Source: Candidatus Jettenia caeni (GTDB lineage: Bacteria > Planctomycetota > Brocadiia > Brocadiales > Brocadiaceae). Taken from it: a DNA stretch of 64,000 nt. Below, piece by piece: positions 1 through 10,358 of the stretch. The stretch covers positions 248,401-312,400 of the forward strand of contig BAFH01000003.1 of NCBI GenBank assembly GCA_000296795.1. Reading direction: 5' to 3'. Position numbers and translations under genes: made by a program. Each line of letters opens with the position of its first letter. Position 1 is the first letter of the stretch. Below the pieces are notes generated by a model. It made no database searches. It had not been told where the DNA came from and saw only the letters and a program-made list of their open reading frames with translations.

Positions 1-1768
1 AGAAGGACTTATTGCTCATTCTGTGGTGGCTCAGAATATTAAAGATGCAGCCAATGAAGGATATGAAGCTGTCATAAAAGCTTTTTCGAAAACAAAAAAT
101 TATTATCAGGACTTATCTAAAAATATTGTTGCATTGATAGCTCAGGCAATGGCTAGAGAAGTTTATAAAAGTCACGGCAAGGTTTTGTCCAGTTTTAATG
201 GGATTAAATTAGATAAACTTCGTAAAGAAGTTGCAGCCCTTGATAAATCTATTCTCGAACTCTCCCGTAAACGCCTTCGGGTAAAATTGATAAAAGAAGC
301 AAATCCGCCCGAAGGTAGTAGATCAGGAAAACGAAGCGAATGGACGGATATGAACCTCATCCAACATGAAGTATCAAAGAAAACCAGATTTGTTCCTGTC
401 CGAGATCTAACGAGCAGGGCTGGCAGAGCACTTTTAGAGATCAAACCTTGCTGGATGGTTTCTCCTTTGGCGGTAGCACAATACATTCCTAAAGGCATAA
501 TCGACTTTGATTTAGTTATCATTGACGAAGCTTCACAAATGACGCCTCAAGATTCTGTAGGTGCTTTAGTTAGAGCAAAACAAGCAATGATAGTAGGTGA
601 TACCAATCAGTTGCCTCCGACAAGTTTCTTTCAAAAATTCATCGATGACGATGAGGAAGACGAAAACGAAGAAGTAATTACAGAAGAGTCTATTCTTGAA
701 ATGGCAAATGCGGTTTTCCGCCCAGCAAGAAGGCTTAAATGGCATTACCGTTCAAGACATTCAGGCCTAATTGCTTTTTCAAACAAGTACGTATACGACA
801 ACGATTTGGTAGTTTTCCCTTCCCCAGTCGAAAACCATCCACATATGGGAGTGTCCTATCGAAAAATCAATGGGCTTTATTCCAAAGGAACAAATCCAGT
901 AGAAGCCAAAGTTATGGTCGATGCAGTCATTAATTTCATGCATCAGAATAAAGAGAAATCTCTTGGCGTAGTTGTTCTGAATCAGAAGCAAAAGGATTTA
1001 ATTATGCAAGAAATGGATCACGCCTTAGTTAATGATTCGATCGCACAAAAATATGTTGAGCATTGGGAGAAAAATCGGGATGGACTGGAGTCGTTTTTTG
1101 TAAAAAACCTTGAGAATGTCCAAGGCGATGAAAGAGATGTAATATTCATAGGAACGGTATACGGTCCAGAAAAAGAAAATGCTCCTGTGATGCAGCGGTT
1201 TGGCCCTATTAATGGTATCACTGGGAAAAGAAGATTGAATGTTCTCTTTACCCGTGCCAAACAGCAAATCGTTACTTTTTCATCAATGACTTCAAATGAT
1301 GTCCGTGCAGATAACAGAGTTAATGAAGGTGTATTAATGCTTAAGAAGTGGTTGGAATACGGTGCTACTGGACATCTCTTAGTAGATGAATTAAATATTT
1401 CTCGAGAACCGGACTCGATGTTTGAACAATATGTAATTGATCAATTAAAAGCCATGGGTTGTGAATTGATGTCCCAAGTAGGTGTTGCAGGATATTTTAT
1501 AGATATAGGTGTTAAACATTCTAATTGGTCGCACGGGTTCATAATGGGCGTTGAATGTGACGGCGCATCTTATCATTCCTCAAAGTCGGCTCGGGATAGA
1601 GATCGCTTACGCCAAGAAGTGTTGGTGGGGCTAGGTTGGCATTTACATCGTATTTGGTCTACAGATTGGTTTGATGATCCCATTCGACAAAGCGAACGCT
1701 TACGTGAAGCTGTTCAAAAAAGGCTTGAAGAATTAAAAAAAAGGGGTCTTTTCCCAATTAGTTGCTAA
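1..1768 (+). CDS. Superfamily 1 helicase with C-terminal Vsr-like nuclease domain (5' end outside window)
   Basis: The reading frame is open to the left edge, so this is the C-terminal part of a larger protein. Counting from the GTG at 23, a Walker B motif LVIIDEAS lies near residues 164-171, followed by motif III GDTNQLPPT (192-200) and a motif VI region LNVLFTRAKQQ. This is the Upf1-like/AAA_12 half of a large helicase. The last ~110 residues (from about FEQYVIDQL) carry ECDGASYH, RDRDRLRQ and HRIWSTDWF. These are typical of the Vsr-fold nuclease domain (MTES_1575 type) that ends the large DUF4011/DUF3320-type helicases. Such proteins occur in defence islands, and the neighbours support a role in defence; the exact function is inferred. 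The N-terminal helicase half cannot be seen. Confidence 0.85.
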   Translation, partial: EGLIAHSVVAQNIKDAANEGYEAVIKAFSKTKNYYQDLSKNIVALIAQAMAREVYKSHGKVLSSFNGIKLDKLRKEVAALDKSILELSRKRLRVKLIKEANPPEGSRSGKRSEWTDMNLIQHEVSKKTRFVPVRDLTSRAGRALLEIKPCWMVSPLAVAQYIPKGIIDFDLVIIDEASQMTPQDSVGALVRAKQAMIVGDTNQLPPTSFFQKFIDDDEEDENEEVITEESILEMANAVFRPARRLKWHYRSRHSGLIAFSNKYVYDNDLVVFPSPVENHPHMGVSYRKINGLYSKGTNPVEAKVMVDAVINFMHQNKEKSLGVVVLNQKQKDLIMQEMDHALVNDSIAQKYVEHWEKNRDGLESFFVKNLENVQGDERDVIFIGTVYGPEKENAPVMQRFGPINGITGKRRLNVLFTRAKQQIVTFSSMTSNDVRADNRVNEGVLMLKKWLEYGATGHLLVDELNISREPDSMFEQYVIDQLKAMGCELMSQVGVAGYFIDIGVKHSNWSHGFIMGVECDGASYHSSKSARDRDRLRQEVLVGLGWHLHRIWSTDWFDDPIRQSERLREAVQKRLEELKKRGLFPISC

Positions 1769-1836
1769 AAGCAAAGGCACTTTTAATGATCAGAGAAAAA
1801 TACCGAACATCATGAAATCCATAAGCCTTTCTTTTA

Positions 1837-3169
1837 CAATAGTTTAGACAAATTTAAGCGGCAATAGTGCCGTAATTTCTCAGTTCTTGATAAACTGATT
1901 GTATTTTTTCATTGTTAGGGTCAAGTTCTAATTTTGATAAAAATAAGTTGAGCAGGAATTCGTTCGTATAAGTTCGTTTGAGAGAGGCCAGAGAAAATCC
2001 TTCATTGTCTGATAACGGATAGTTCATCCGATGCTCAATGCATGCAAGATTGAGAAGTCTCAAAATCGTATTAAAATGGAAATTAAGGCTCTCTTTTGTT
2101 CGTGCCTGACATGGGTAAGACCCGTAAACTGTTTAGCGTCTCGAAACACAAACTCCATTTGAAAACATGCAGTATAGGAGCGATATATGGTGGCTGGTAT
2201 CCAGGGTAACATCAGTTGAAAAAAGCAACGCATAGGATTGTTTGCCCTTGGTATCAGTATGTACGACAGAGACAAGATATATCTTCCTTTTCAGAGAAAC
2301 ACGGTACACGATACCGCTAGAGAGCCGTATCTCTTCATCAATTGTATGATAGGAGAGCTTTGACAAGTCAAGGGAATCCAGATTGATTTTGCTTTCATAA
2401 AGTCTAGGACGTCCCCGTTTCTTGTGCTGAGACGTTGACGCTTCAGAGAGATATCTGAGATTGGCGTCTTTGCGAAGTTTGCTGATCACATGAAACCCGG
2501 CTTCCAGAGTGCCGTTGACAAACCGTCTTTTTGCATAAAATCCGCCACTTGCGATGTACTGATGCAAGGCAACGGTGATGCTTTCTTGTTTCAGCATCTT
2601 AATATGATTTATCGGGAAGTCAATGGCGTTTTCTTCTGAATCTTCTCTGGACGGAGGTACTTGTTTGACACTCAAGGTATAGGCTGTGTTGTATGTTTCA
2701 TCGACTAAGGCAATCGTGGAAATTTCGAGACCTTTTGTGGAACGGTTCTGTACGCCGTTCCAGAAGTTCCCTAAACCATAGGTTGCTTTACCACTTTTGG
2801 GAATGAAAGAAGCATCGATTGCCAGGAGATAGTCTTTCTTGGGATTATATACACGTTCGATTGATAAACTATTGAAGTGAACGAAATCAAAAGAACGCCT
2901 GAAATTCCGTGAACAGGTCTTCTCATTCAACGCACTATAACGGCTGAGTTGTGAAAAGTTGACTCTGCCCATGAGTGAGAGTGCTGTTTTGAACAAAACA
3001 ACCATAAATTTTACCCGTGATTTACGTATGTCTTTCATTTGGTGTAAAATCGTCTCTGCAAGTTGCATGTGCCATATATCCTCTTATTGTGGTTCTCGTA
3101 AAATTCTCTCGTGAGGTTATATGGTACTTTTTCTTTTATTTTTTCAATAAAAAAATGCCCGAACCATTG
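1837..3169 (-). mobile_element. Decayed IS4-type insertion sequence
   Basis: About 1.33 kb bounded by imperfect terminal inverted repeats. The left end begins CAATAGTTTAGACAAATTT at 1837; the right end, read on the minus strand from 3169, begins CAATGGTTCGGGCATTTTT. The element contains one transposase gene broken by two frameshifts. No convincing target-site duplication is visible, so at least one end may have drifted. The right end lies 14 bp from the stop codon of the SNF2 helicase gene. A short copy of the right-end subterminal sequence occurs at 46568-46607, and an end-derived palindrome at 17388-17432. Confidence 0.75.
1854..3068 (-). pseudogene. IS4-family DDE transposase, two frameshifts
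   Basis: Three consecutive minus-strand frames together rebuild one transposase of about 400 residues. The first frame (3068 down to about 2200) has the N-terminal region and the first catalytic part DASFIPKSGKATYG. The reading then shifts near 2190-2210 into a frame containing the YREK-like block YTACFQMEFVFRDAKQFTG. It shifts again near 2088-2092, where one base seems to be missing, into CQARTKES...LLNLACIEH, ending at 1854. With both breaks the protein cannot be made by normal translation, so the copy is inactive. The Y(2)x(3)E(6)K pattern is that of IS4-type transposases; in this copy the R is replaced by C. Confidence 0.8.
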
Positions 3170-3183
3170 TATATAATCATTTC

Positions 3184-5985
3184 TTAAAAATTATTATTAA
3201 CCTGCATAATTCCAACACATTTTGATCTAATACTCAAAACACCTTTATATTCAGATCTAAGCTTGGCTTCGTAATTGCGAATAAGCATTGAAAGTTGTTT
3301 ATTTATTTCGTTTGAGTTCGAAATAGTATAATTATTATCTTTCCATCTTCTTTGCGTAAGAAGTTCAATATCGCTTTTTACATGGGTACCCAATAAAATA
3401 AGTTCCTTGTATAATTCTTTTTTTGTACTATCTTCAAAATCTATTATAGATATGTACCGGGCTGAGAATATTTCAGGTACTCCATCATTTTGTGATATCA
3501 AAACATCCCCAGAGATAGCATCACTTTTGTAATAATCTATTAATGAATCTATTAAAGGATGACCAATACCCATAAGATCGATGCCTTTTTTCTTGGTGGC
3601 TACTTTTCTTGAGAATGTTACATTTTCATATTGTGATGATACCCCAGCATATTTTTTAAGCACAGGTGGAACTGTAATGCTGTCGATGTTCCCAGAGGGA
3701 ATAAAGCTTCCACCAAGGCTTATAATTGCTTTTTCACAAAAAGTTTTCAAATCTTCAAGCGTATAATTACCTTTGAGTTCAATATAACTTTCGAGATTAA
3801 ATGTTTTTAAATCCTGTGTTAATTGTCTTAAAGCATTACTTGACTCCCTGGCCTGTTTCAATGCTTCAGATATTTCTTCTTCTGTTCTTCTATAATTTTT
3901 ATTAATCAAGGCTTCCTTGTACAAATCATTGTAATTTATAGAAGAACTAAGGAAACCTAAAATTTCTGATCTAAAATCTTCAGCTATTTCACCAGTAACA
4001 TTATCAACTTTTCCTATGGTTTTTGCTATTTCGAAGAGTTTTTGTTCAAGTATCGAATAGACCTTCTCTTCTATCGTTCCTTCTGCAATAAGGTTATATA
4101 CCTGCGCTGTATCTGTTTGACCATACCTGTGTATTCTTCCTATTCTTTGCTCTACTGCCATAGGATTCCAGGGTAGGTCATAATTGAAAAGGATTCTACA
4201 TATTTGAAGATTTATTCCTTCTCCTCCAGCAGAAGTGCTTATGAGAAATTGGGCTCTATTCTCTTCCCAGAATGATTCACACGATGCTATTTTATCATCA
4301 AGAGGACCACCCTTAATTACAGCAATTCTATTGCTATCATAATATTTGCCAAGTTCTTTCTTTAAAAAGTAAAGGGTCTCAAGATACTGTGTGAATATAA
4401 TAATTTTCTCCTTTTTATTTTCACTTCTTATCTGTTCTATCGCCCTTACCAAAGTATTAAATTTTCTGTCTGGACCATCATCTATAAGCCCTATCAACTC
4501 CTTTACTTTTTGATCTTCATGAGGAATATTTGCAGGCACTTCTATAATGTCATCGCTCATTTCTTGTGCATCAAGTGCCCATTTAGTTATTTCTTCATCA
4601 AATTTTGGTCGCTTTTTAATCCTTTGTTTTAACTTAGATATATACGTATCGGCGTCTGTGTAATCAATGATTTCCTTTTCGTATGCTAAAAGTTCAATAA
4701 TAATCTTACGCATCTCCTCCTGGTATCTTATTATTTGTTTGGAGCTTTCTTCTCTGGTAATCGAACCATAAATACCATTCTCTAGAGCCATTTGTCTTCT
4801 TGCATATATAGCTAACAATCTTCTTCTTAATGCTTGCTTAATAGCTCTTGGGCTGGACGACATAATTTTCTGGAATGTTGCCATAACAAAACCAACAGCT
4901 CTTTGCTGTTTTGTGGTCTTGTCATTTCCTAGTCCTGCAGCATTATATCCTTCTTTAAGATATTCTGTAAGTTTCTCGTAAAACCGTTGCTCTTTAATTG
5001 AAAGACCAAACTTCTGCGAGTGAACCTTACGTCTCATAAATATTGCATTGCCTTCAATATCAGTTGCTTCCTTTTTTATTCTTCTTATCATAACGCGTCC
5101 AAGTAATCCCCTGTGGTCTATCATTGCTTCAGGACTTTCAAACAGCTGATCATCAAGAAGTTGTATCAATGACCAGAACTGATAACTGTCCCCTTGATGT
5201 GGTGTAGCAGAAAGAAAAAGCATATCACGTGTTATTCCTTTCATTTTCTCTGCTAGCCGGTAGTTTTGAGTAACTTCAATTTTTTCTCCATACCTTTTCC
5301 TGCTAAGATGGTGAGCCTCATCAAAGATAATAATATCCCATCCAGGTGCTTTCATAAGTCTTTCAAGTCGAGACGGTTTCTTGATTGTATCAATTGAGAC
5401 TATTACATGGTTATGCTTCTCCCACGCATAGAGATTTTTATCGGTGAAATCATTCCCAAATATGTCAAAATACAATCTAAAACAATCCTTCAGTTCATTC
5501 CGCCAGTTTACCGTAAGTCCTGCCGGGCAGATAATGAGTATTCGGTCTGCATCCTTTCTTGAAAGAAGTTCTTTTATTATCATTCCAGTTTCAATAGTCT
5601 TTCCAAGTCCAACTTCATCAGCAATAAGGAATCTTCTTCTCCTTTCTTCAACTACTTTGTGAGTCAGCAATATTTGATGAGGAAGAAGGTCTGCTTTGCT
5701 GTTTGATAACTCTCCACCGGAGTTCTCAAGAGGAAGCTGATATGCAAGTTGTTTAAGGAAAAAATCTACAGGTCTATCAGATAAGCCCTTTTCAAATTTT
5801 TGAAGAATATCGTCAACAGGCTCGACTACTTTTTCAGGAAATGTCTCAAGAATTCTCTTTCCATCTTTCTCAAAAACTATATCAACCATGTATTCGCCAT
5901 GATCTTCGCAAACACGAATCACTTCCCCTGAGCCCAATTCTGAACGATACTTAACTTTTACCTTTATGTTTTCTTTTATAGTCAT
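3184..5985 (-). CDS. SNF2-family helicase/ATPase of a defence operon
   Basis: A 933-residue SNF2/RapA-like DNA translocase. Motif I EVGLGKT is at about residues 124-130, motif II DEAH at 222-225, SATPHQGD follows, then the helicase C domain with TSAGGEGINLQ and motif VI QRIGRIHRYGQ near residue 615. The C-terminal 250 residues are not recognisable and may bind partner or DNA. It is the last gene of a five-gene minus-strand operon (7 bp after the 142-aa gene). SNF2 helicases of this kind (for example DrmD of DISARM) act with methylases in phage exclusion. By context this is the translocase of the same system; that role is inferred. The insertion sequence downstream begins 14 bp after the stop, so the extreme C-terminus could have been altered. 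Confidence 0.88.
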   Translation of the reverse strand: MTIKENIKVKVKYRSELGSGEVIRVCEDHGEYMVDIVFEKDGKRILETFPEKVVEPVDDILQKFEKGLSDRPVDFFLKQLAYQLPLENSGGELSNSKADLLPHQILLTHKVVEERRRRFLIADEVGLGKTIETGMIIKELLSRKDADRILIICPAGLTVNWRNELKDCFRLYFDIFGNDFTDKNLYAWEKHNHVIVSIDTIKKPSRLERLMKAPGWDIIIFDEAHHLSRKRYGEKIEVTQNYRLAEKMKGITRDMLFLSATPHQGDSYQFWSLIQLLDDQLFESPEAMIDHRGLLGRVMIRRIKKEATDIEGNAIFMRRKVHSQKFGLSIKEQRFYEKLTEYLKEGYNAAGLGNDKTTKQQRAVGFVMATFQKIMSSSPRAIKQALRRRLLAIYARRQMALENGIYGSITREESSKQIIRYQEEMRKIIIELLAYEKEIIDYTDADTYISKLKQRIKKRPKFDEEITKWALDAQEMSDDIIEVPANIPHEDQKVKELIGLIDDGPDRKFNTLVRAIEQIRSENKKEKIIIFTQYLETLYFLKKELGKYYDSNRIAVIKGGPLDDKIASCESFWEENRAQFLISTSAGGEGINLQICRILFNYDLPWNPMAVEQRIGRIHRYGQTDTAQVYNLIAEGTIEEKVYSILEQKLFEIAKTIGKVDNVTGEIAEDFRSEILGFLSSSINYNDLYKEALINKNYRRTEEEISEALKQARESSNALRQLTQDLKTFNLESYIELKGNYTLEDLKTFCEKAIISLGGSFIPSGNIDSITVPPVLKKYAGVSSQYENVTFSRKVATKKKGIDLMGIGHPLIDSLIDYYKSDAISGDVLISQNDGVPEIFSARYISIIDFEDSTKKELYKELILLGTHVKSDIELLTQRRWKDNNYTISNSNEINKQLSMLIRNYEAKLRSEYKGVLSIRSKCVGIMQVNNNF

Positions 5986-5992
5986 GATATCA

Positions 5993-6421
5993 TCAAGAAG
6001 ACAGATTGAAGCTTGTTGTATATATATTTGCTCCCCGGACGTTATTGATTGCAGTTGATCCGAAGATAAGATCTATTGGAAGGTTTTCGCCACGGTATTC
6101 AAGCCAGAGAGATTCACCTCTTACAAGCCTGCCTTTACATACTATCTGAACTTGTATCAATTTCCGTGTAAGCGTAGATGCTGCTGACTGCAAAATTTTG
6201 TGAATTTCTCGCGCAATAGGTAATCTGTCTTCATATTTTGTCATATAGAGCACTTCTTCTATCCCATAAACAAGAAAAGATGAGCGAGGGGATATCCCAT
6301 CTGGATAATTTTTTATTTCTCTAAGGAAATCTAAAAATCCAATCTTGATTTCGTTTGGTCCGATACCATCTTCTCTGTAAGGTTTAAGATATTTATGCTC
6401 TACTATTTCGTAACCTGGCAT
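5993..6421 (-). CDS. Small protein of the PglZ/DUF1156 operon, unknown family
   Basis: A 142-residue soluble protein between the methylase (3-bp gap) and the helicase (7-bp gap). I recognise no family. The N-terminal half (GPNEIKIGFLDFLREIKNYP) and the central helix (PIAREIHKILQSAASTLTRKLIQVQI) look structured, and there are no membrane segments, Cys pairs or Walker motifs. Its tight spacing shows it is co-expressed and probably a subunit or accessory factor of the modification/exclusion complex. It could be the system's specificity or adaptor protein, but nothing in the sequence shows this. Confidence 0.7.
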   Translation of the reverse strand: MPGYEIVEHKYLKPYREDGIGPNEIKIGFLDFLREIKNYPDGISPRSSFLVYGIEEVLYMTKYEDRLPIAREIHKILQSAASTLTRKLIQVQIVCKGRLVRGESLWLEYRGENLPIDLIFGSTAINNVRGANIYTTSFNLSS

Positions 6422-6424
6422 CTA

Positions 6425-9379
6425 TCATACCTCAATCAGACTTAAAATCTTGTTTATTGGCTCTTGAAATGTACGATTCCGTATCTTCAAATATTCCAAG
6501 GCAACACGGACCTGTGGAATTACCTGTCTAAACTCATTCAACCATAACGTTAGATTTTCTGAGGCATTGGCAAGTCCCATAAGATAATGAATGACATCCA
6601 CCAGCGCCACATTATCAAACCTTTCCTCTTCCATCTCCGGAAAGAGCTTTAACTGATGAAAATTCTTTGTATCTTTTTTAAAAAGCACCTGGAGCTCTTT
6701 ATATCGTTCTTCGGGTTGTTTCACCTCATAGGTTCTGCCGCGTTTTGCCCTGCCCTTTCGGATAACGCCAGCCTTCATCATGGCATCAATCTCAAGAATA
6801 CCACGAGTTGCTTTATGTACCTCATCGCTTTGAATCTCTTTTCTATCACAAAGACAGGTGAGATACACATAGCTTATGGGATCTATATGCTCAAGTTCTG
6901 AGGGTAACGGATGCTGCGTATTGATGAGTTGCTCCACCATCATCCGTATAGAGACAAGGGCTTCTTGAAGAGGTACAACATCCCCATTATGATCAATAAT
7001 GGAACCATAGTGTTTACTGTATAACTCAAGGCATTTGCCTATAAGGATAATGTTTATATCTGCGGGTAAGAGTTTTTCACTCCCATATCTGCCAGCCTCA
7101 ATCCTGTTAATCTCTTCTCGTGCCCTTGTACGTATCTCATGCCTTACCCCAGCCCATGAACGTTTCTTTATATCGCCATTGTCCTGTCTTTTTTTACAAA
7201 CATGGATGAGGTCATAGGAAATTGACTGTTTATCCATAAGATGCAAAGAACTTTCCGACTCGCCGTGTATGGGGTAGACGGCTTCTATAAAAAAACCCGC
7301 ATTACAAACAGATTCAAGAAGCGATTCCCATGCACTTCCTTCCGCATGATGAAAGGTAAAAACCATAAGGCCCTCATATTCGAGGTACTCATAGCATTTT
7401 CTCCATACTTTAGTAAGTCCTTCTTTATAATCTTTCGCAGTTTTGCCACGCGTGGGATTTACAATTATTTCCTCTACCTTTGGAGTTACATCAGGTGAAA
7501 AATGAGAATATGTTTTTGAAAGCAATAGTCTAAGCCAGACATAGAAGAAGTCGGCAAGTTCAGAATAATTAACGTTGCCGGCATACGGCGGGTCTGTAAT
7601 GACATGGTTGAATTTTTTTGCTTCTGTTAAATTAGAGGAAGAAAAACAATGCAAATCTTTATCACCCTTAATGCCATCATTTTCAATTTTTTTATTTTCC
7701 CCATCATTCTTATAATAATCCCATGTTTTATTAATAAATTGTTTGGCTTCAATAACAGAATTATAGTAAGTACTAAAAGAGCCCATACCCATTTCAGCTC
7801 CCCATATAGAGCTTTCACACGGCGTGTTTTTAGAAGCAAAATCATGTCGTGCAAATACCTGACGTGTGCAATCACGCTGCCATATATAGCTTGTAAAATC
7901 GCTCATATTGTTTAGAGTATTGAAAAAACCACTCAGCAACATCTCCTTCAATACCTGATCTTCTTCCTCACCAATTGCCTTGAGTAGTGTGCTCAAACAG
8001 AGGAGTTGTCTCGGATTGAACATCTGATGCCAGTATCTATAATGATGTGCAATTAAGCCCGATTTCGTTTTTTCTCCGATAGGAACTTCCTGTCTTGGAT
8101 AAGGAAGCGCTTCTCTTTCTTTTTCCCATCTCTTTTCTGCATCCTGATAGCGTTTCAGGTCTGAGGGATTTATCCTTTTAAAAAACTTTCCATTGTTTTT
8201 GTTAATATTACAAGAATGGGATAATTTTTTGGTTTTTATCATATTGTTGAAAAGGTCTTTTTCGTCTCCATAGCCAGCACATTTCAGGCAGTAACCCTCC
8301 AGGGCATATGGTCTGGTTGGAAGCAGTTGCTCCTGTGGCAGTTTTCGTATGGAATTGATAATTTTGTCCTTTGTGCCGCATGATTGGCAAACAAAGGAGC
8401 CTTTTTCTGTAACATTTCCTTTGTTCGGATTGTAATCTTTTTTACAGATAGGGCAAGAAACATCTTCGGGTAAAGTACCACGATACTGCCAGACAGTATA
8501 ACAATGGGGGCAAAGCAGGACGGTAAGAGGTACTTTTTTCTTTTCCTTTTTCAGCGATTTGATTTTTGCTTGTACATTTTCTGCAGAGCACCAGGGACAT
8601 ATAGCCCTGTGTGTCATATTATCACGTAATGCCCACCGTTTATGGGAGCGTAGTTCTCCGGACGCATCCTTCAGATTATACGTTGTGAGTGTTTTTTCTG
8701 CTATCAGGGAAGCAGGTTCAATATCCATATCAAACCTCTTTCCACAATACCTGCATTCATAGTCGGGTAAGTACCTTATTGTTGGCGCTTTTTGAGCAAT
8801 AGTATAATTGCTAAAAAGAGGGACTTCCTGTTTACAATTTGGGTTTGTGCAGATAGCGGATTTTACCCAGAAGGTGTAAATAATGTCGGCACCTTCCCTG
8901 CCAGCTTCACAGCAAGGACACTCTGTTTTGTAATGACTGAGCAGTTCCTCTTTTACTGATTTTCCAGAATTGGTTTTGCGCTCCTCAAGTCTTTTAAATG
9001 CATCCATGAGCCTGTCAATATCAACCGGTTCTACCTCTGTCTTTACGATAAACCAGGCAACAGGATTTAAATCAATACCCGTCACATGACAGCCAAGACG
9101 CAACGCCTCGACAACGGTTGTACCACCTCCCATGAACGGGTCAAGAATTTTTACGTTATTTGTATCAGGATCATTTGTATGATCTTTGTAAAACTCCTCC
9201 ATGATATCCGTTCCGATAGGCTTCATAGATGCCAGGAGTATCGCCCTGAATACGCACGACGCCCTGCGGGCAAACCACTTATGCATCTGATAAATAGGTT
9301 TAAATGCATTGCGTTCCGGCACTGCCAGCCTATTTATTTCAACGATTGGGAAAGATTCCTCTATTGCACGTTTCGTCAA
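6425..9379 (-). CDS. DUF1156-type N6-adenine DNA methylase with zinc ribbons
   Basis: A 984-residue protein. The N-terminus (IEESFPIVEINRLAVPER...HKWFARRA) matches the DUF1156 signature. The SAM-binding motif DPFMGGGT is at 80-87 and the catalytic motif DPPY near residue 598 (VITDPPYAGNVNYSE), the beta-type order of an amino-methyltransferase. Between them lie at least five CxxC pairs (CPCC, CRYC, CPWC, CPHC, CPIC, CQSC), probably zinc ribbons for DNA contacts. DUF1156 methylases sit in defence clusters in place of the PglX or DrmM methylase. Here the gene follows the PglZ-type gene by 4 bp. The likely role is marking self DNA at a non-palindromic site for the operon's exclusion machinery; this is inferred from context. 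Confidence 0.9.
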   Translation of the reverse strand: MTKRAIEESFPIVEINRLAVPERNAFKPIYQMHKWFARRASCVFRAILLASMKPIGTDIMEEFYKDHTNDPDTNNVKILDPFMGGGTTVVEALRLGCHVTGIDLNPVAWFIVKTEVEPVDIDRLMDAFKRLEERKTNSGKSVKEELLSHYKTECPCCEAGREGADIIYTFWVKSAICTNPNCKQEVPLFSNYTIAQKAPTIRYLPDYECRYCGKRFDMDIEPASLIAEKTLTTYNLKDASGELRSHKRWALRDNMTHRAICPWCSAENVQAKIKSLKKEKKKVPLTVLLCPHCYTVWQYRGTLPEDVSCPICKKDYNPNKGNVTEKGSFVCQSCGTKDKIINSIRKLPQEQLLPTRPYALEGYCLKCAGYGDEKDLFNNMIKTKKLSHSCNINKNNGKFFKRINPSDLKRYQDAEKRWEKEREALPYPRQEVPIGEKTKSGLIAHHYRYWHQMFNPRQLLCLSTLLKAIGEEEDQVLKEMLLSGFFNTLNNMSDFTSYIWQRDCTRQVFARHDFASKNTPCESSIWGAEMGMGSFSTYYNSVIEAKQFINKTWDYYKNDGENKKIENDGIKGDKDLHCFSSSNLTEAKKFNHVITDPPYAGNVNYSELADFFYVWLRLLLSKTYSHFSPDVTPKVEEIIVNPTRGKTAKDYKEGLTKVWRKCYEYLEYEGLMVFTFHHAEGSAWESLLESVCNAGFFIEAVYPIHGESESSLHLMDKQSISYDLIHVCKKRQDNGDIKKRSWAGVRHEIRTRAREEINRIEAGRYGSEKLLPADINIILIGKCLELYSKHYGSIIDHNGDVVPLQEALVSIRMMVEQLINTQHPLPSELEHIDPISYVYLTCLCDRKEIQSDEVHKATRGILEIDAMMKAGVIRKGRAKRGRTYEVKQPEERYKELQVLFKKDTKNFHQLKLFPEMEEERFDNVALVDVIHYLMGLANASENLTLWLNEFRQVIPQVRVALEYLKIRNRTFQEPINKILSLIEV

Positions 9380-9383
9380 AACC

Positions 9384-10358
9384 TTATGTCTCCAAAATGA
9401 TCCACGGCGTCAGCATTTCCATTAAAGAGAGTCCCCCGTGCTTATATAATTTTGTTGCTGCATCCCCTGTAGACCTGGTCTTTACACGGCCTTTGATCAT
9501 AGCAAGCCGTTTGTTGTTATCTCTTACAATATCATCTGATAGTGGAGGATTGGACTTTTCTCTAAGGCAGGCATATCGATCATTTCCAAAATATTCATTC
9601 AGTTTTTGTATCTCTTGACTACTTCTCACAAAATCCATTCCCGTGCCAAAGAATATATAACCATGATCACTGGTAATTATTATCCTGTTTTTCCCTTTTA
9701 TCTGTTGTACGGTGTTCATCCAGGCTGTTTCAAATTGAATCTGTATATTTTCAAAGTGATGGTCAAATCGTGCTCCGCTGTCTTTGTATGTATTGTCAGG
9801 AAATGCAGACCATACAAGCAATGCATTATTTTCTTTTATATTGCCTAAACTATGAGTTGGGCTTCCGGAATACATAGCCGTAATTCCCCGCTCAGTGAGT
9901 TCCCTTCTACCAACAAGCTGCGAAGGCCCAACTCGTGTACCTTTCAATTCACGCTCTATAAAGTCAATCGTTTCGCATGGTATAGCGGCATGTGAACAAC
10001 TTATTTCCTCAATTTTGAAACCTGATTTTTCAGAAAGTTTTATAATAATGGGAATTTCCCGCAGGGAAAGGCCGTCAAATACCACAATGGCAGTTTGGTT
10101 GTCGGAAAGAATGGTTAATAGGTTTTTGCTGGGATCTGGTGGTGATAACAATTCCCCATAAATTCTATCGGCCGAAGCGGATATTAAGGTTTCGAATCTG
10201 TTGACAGACACTTCGCCTTTTTTGAGATATTCTATGGGACTAACTGTTTGATAATGCGAAAGGCTCCATACTTCTTCTATAAGCCATTTCTTAATCCAGG
10301 CTAGTCTTGGCCCGGCATTGGTCAGTTTTTCAAGTAATGAGAGATTGAAATATTCCAA
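9384..10358 (-). CDS. PglZ-domain (alkaline-phosphatase fold) protein
   Basis: A 324-residue protein with the metal-binding signatures of the PglZ/alkaline phosphatase superfamily: VVFDGLS (Asp95-Gly96), ALLVWSAFPDNTYKD (~180-194), IITSDHGYIFFG (Asp231-His232) and KHGGLSLMEM near residue 307. It is short compared with BREX PglZ (usually over 600 residues), so it is a minimal catalytic core. Translation starts at TTG (10358-10356), directly abutting the TGA of the upstream ATPase gene, so the two are translationally coupled. PglZ is a hallmark of BREX/Pgl phage-exclusion systems. Its pairing here with DUF499 and DUF1156 genes is the reason I call the operon BREX-related. Confidence 0.85.
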   Translation of the reverse strand: MEYFNLSLLEKLTNAGPRLAWIKKWLIEEVWSLSHYQTVSPIEYLKKGEVSVNRFETLISASADRIYGELLSPPDPSKNLLTILSDNQTAIVVFDGLSLREIPIIIKLSEKSGFKIEEISCSHAAIPCETIDFIERELKGTRVGPSQLVGRRELTERGITAMYSGSPTHSLGNIKENNALLVWSAFPDNTYKDSGARFDHHFENIQIQFETAWMNTVQQIKGKNRIIITSDHGYIFFGTGMDFVRSSQEIQKLNEYFGNDRYACLREKSNPPLSDDIVRDNNKRLAMIKGRVKTRSTGDAATKLYKHGGLSLMEMLTPWIILET

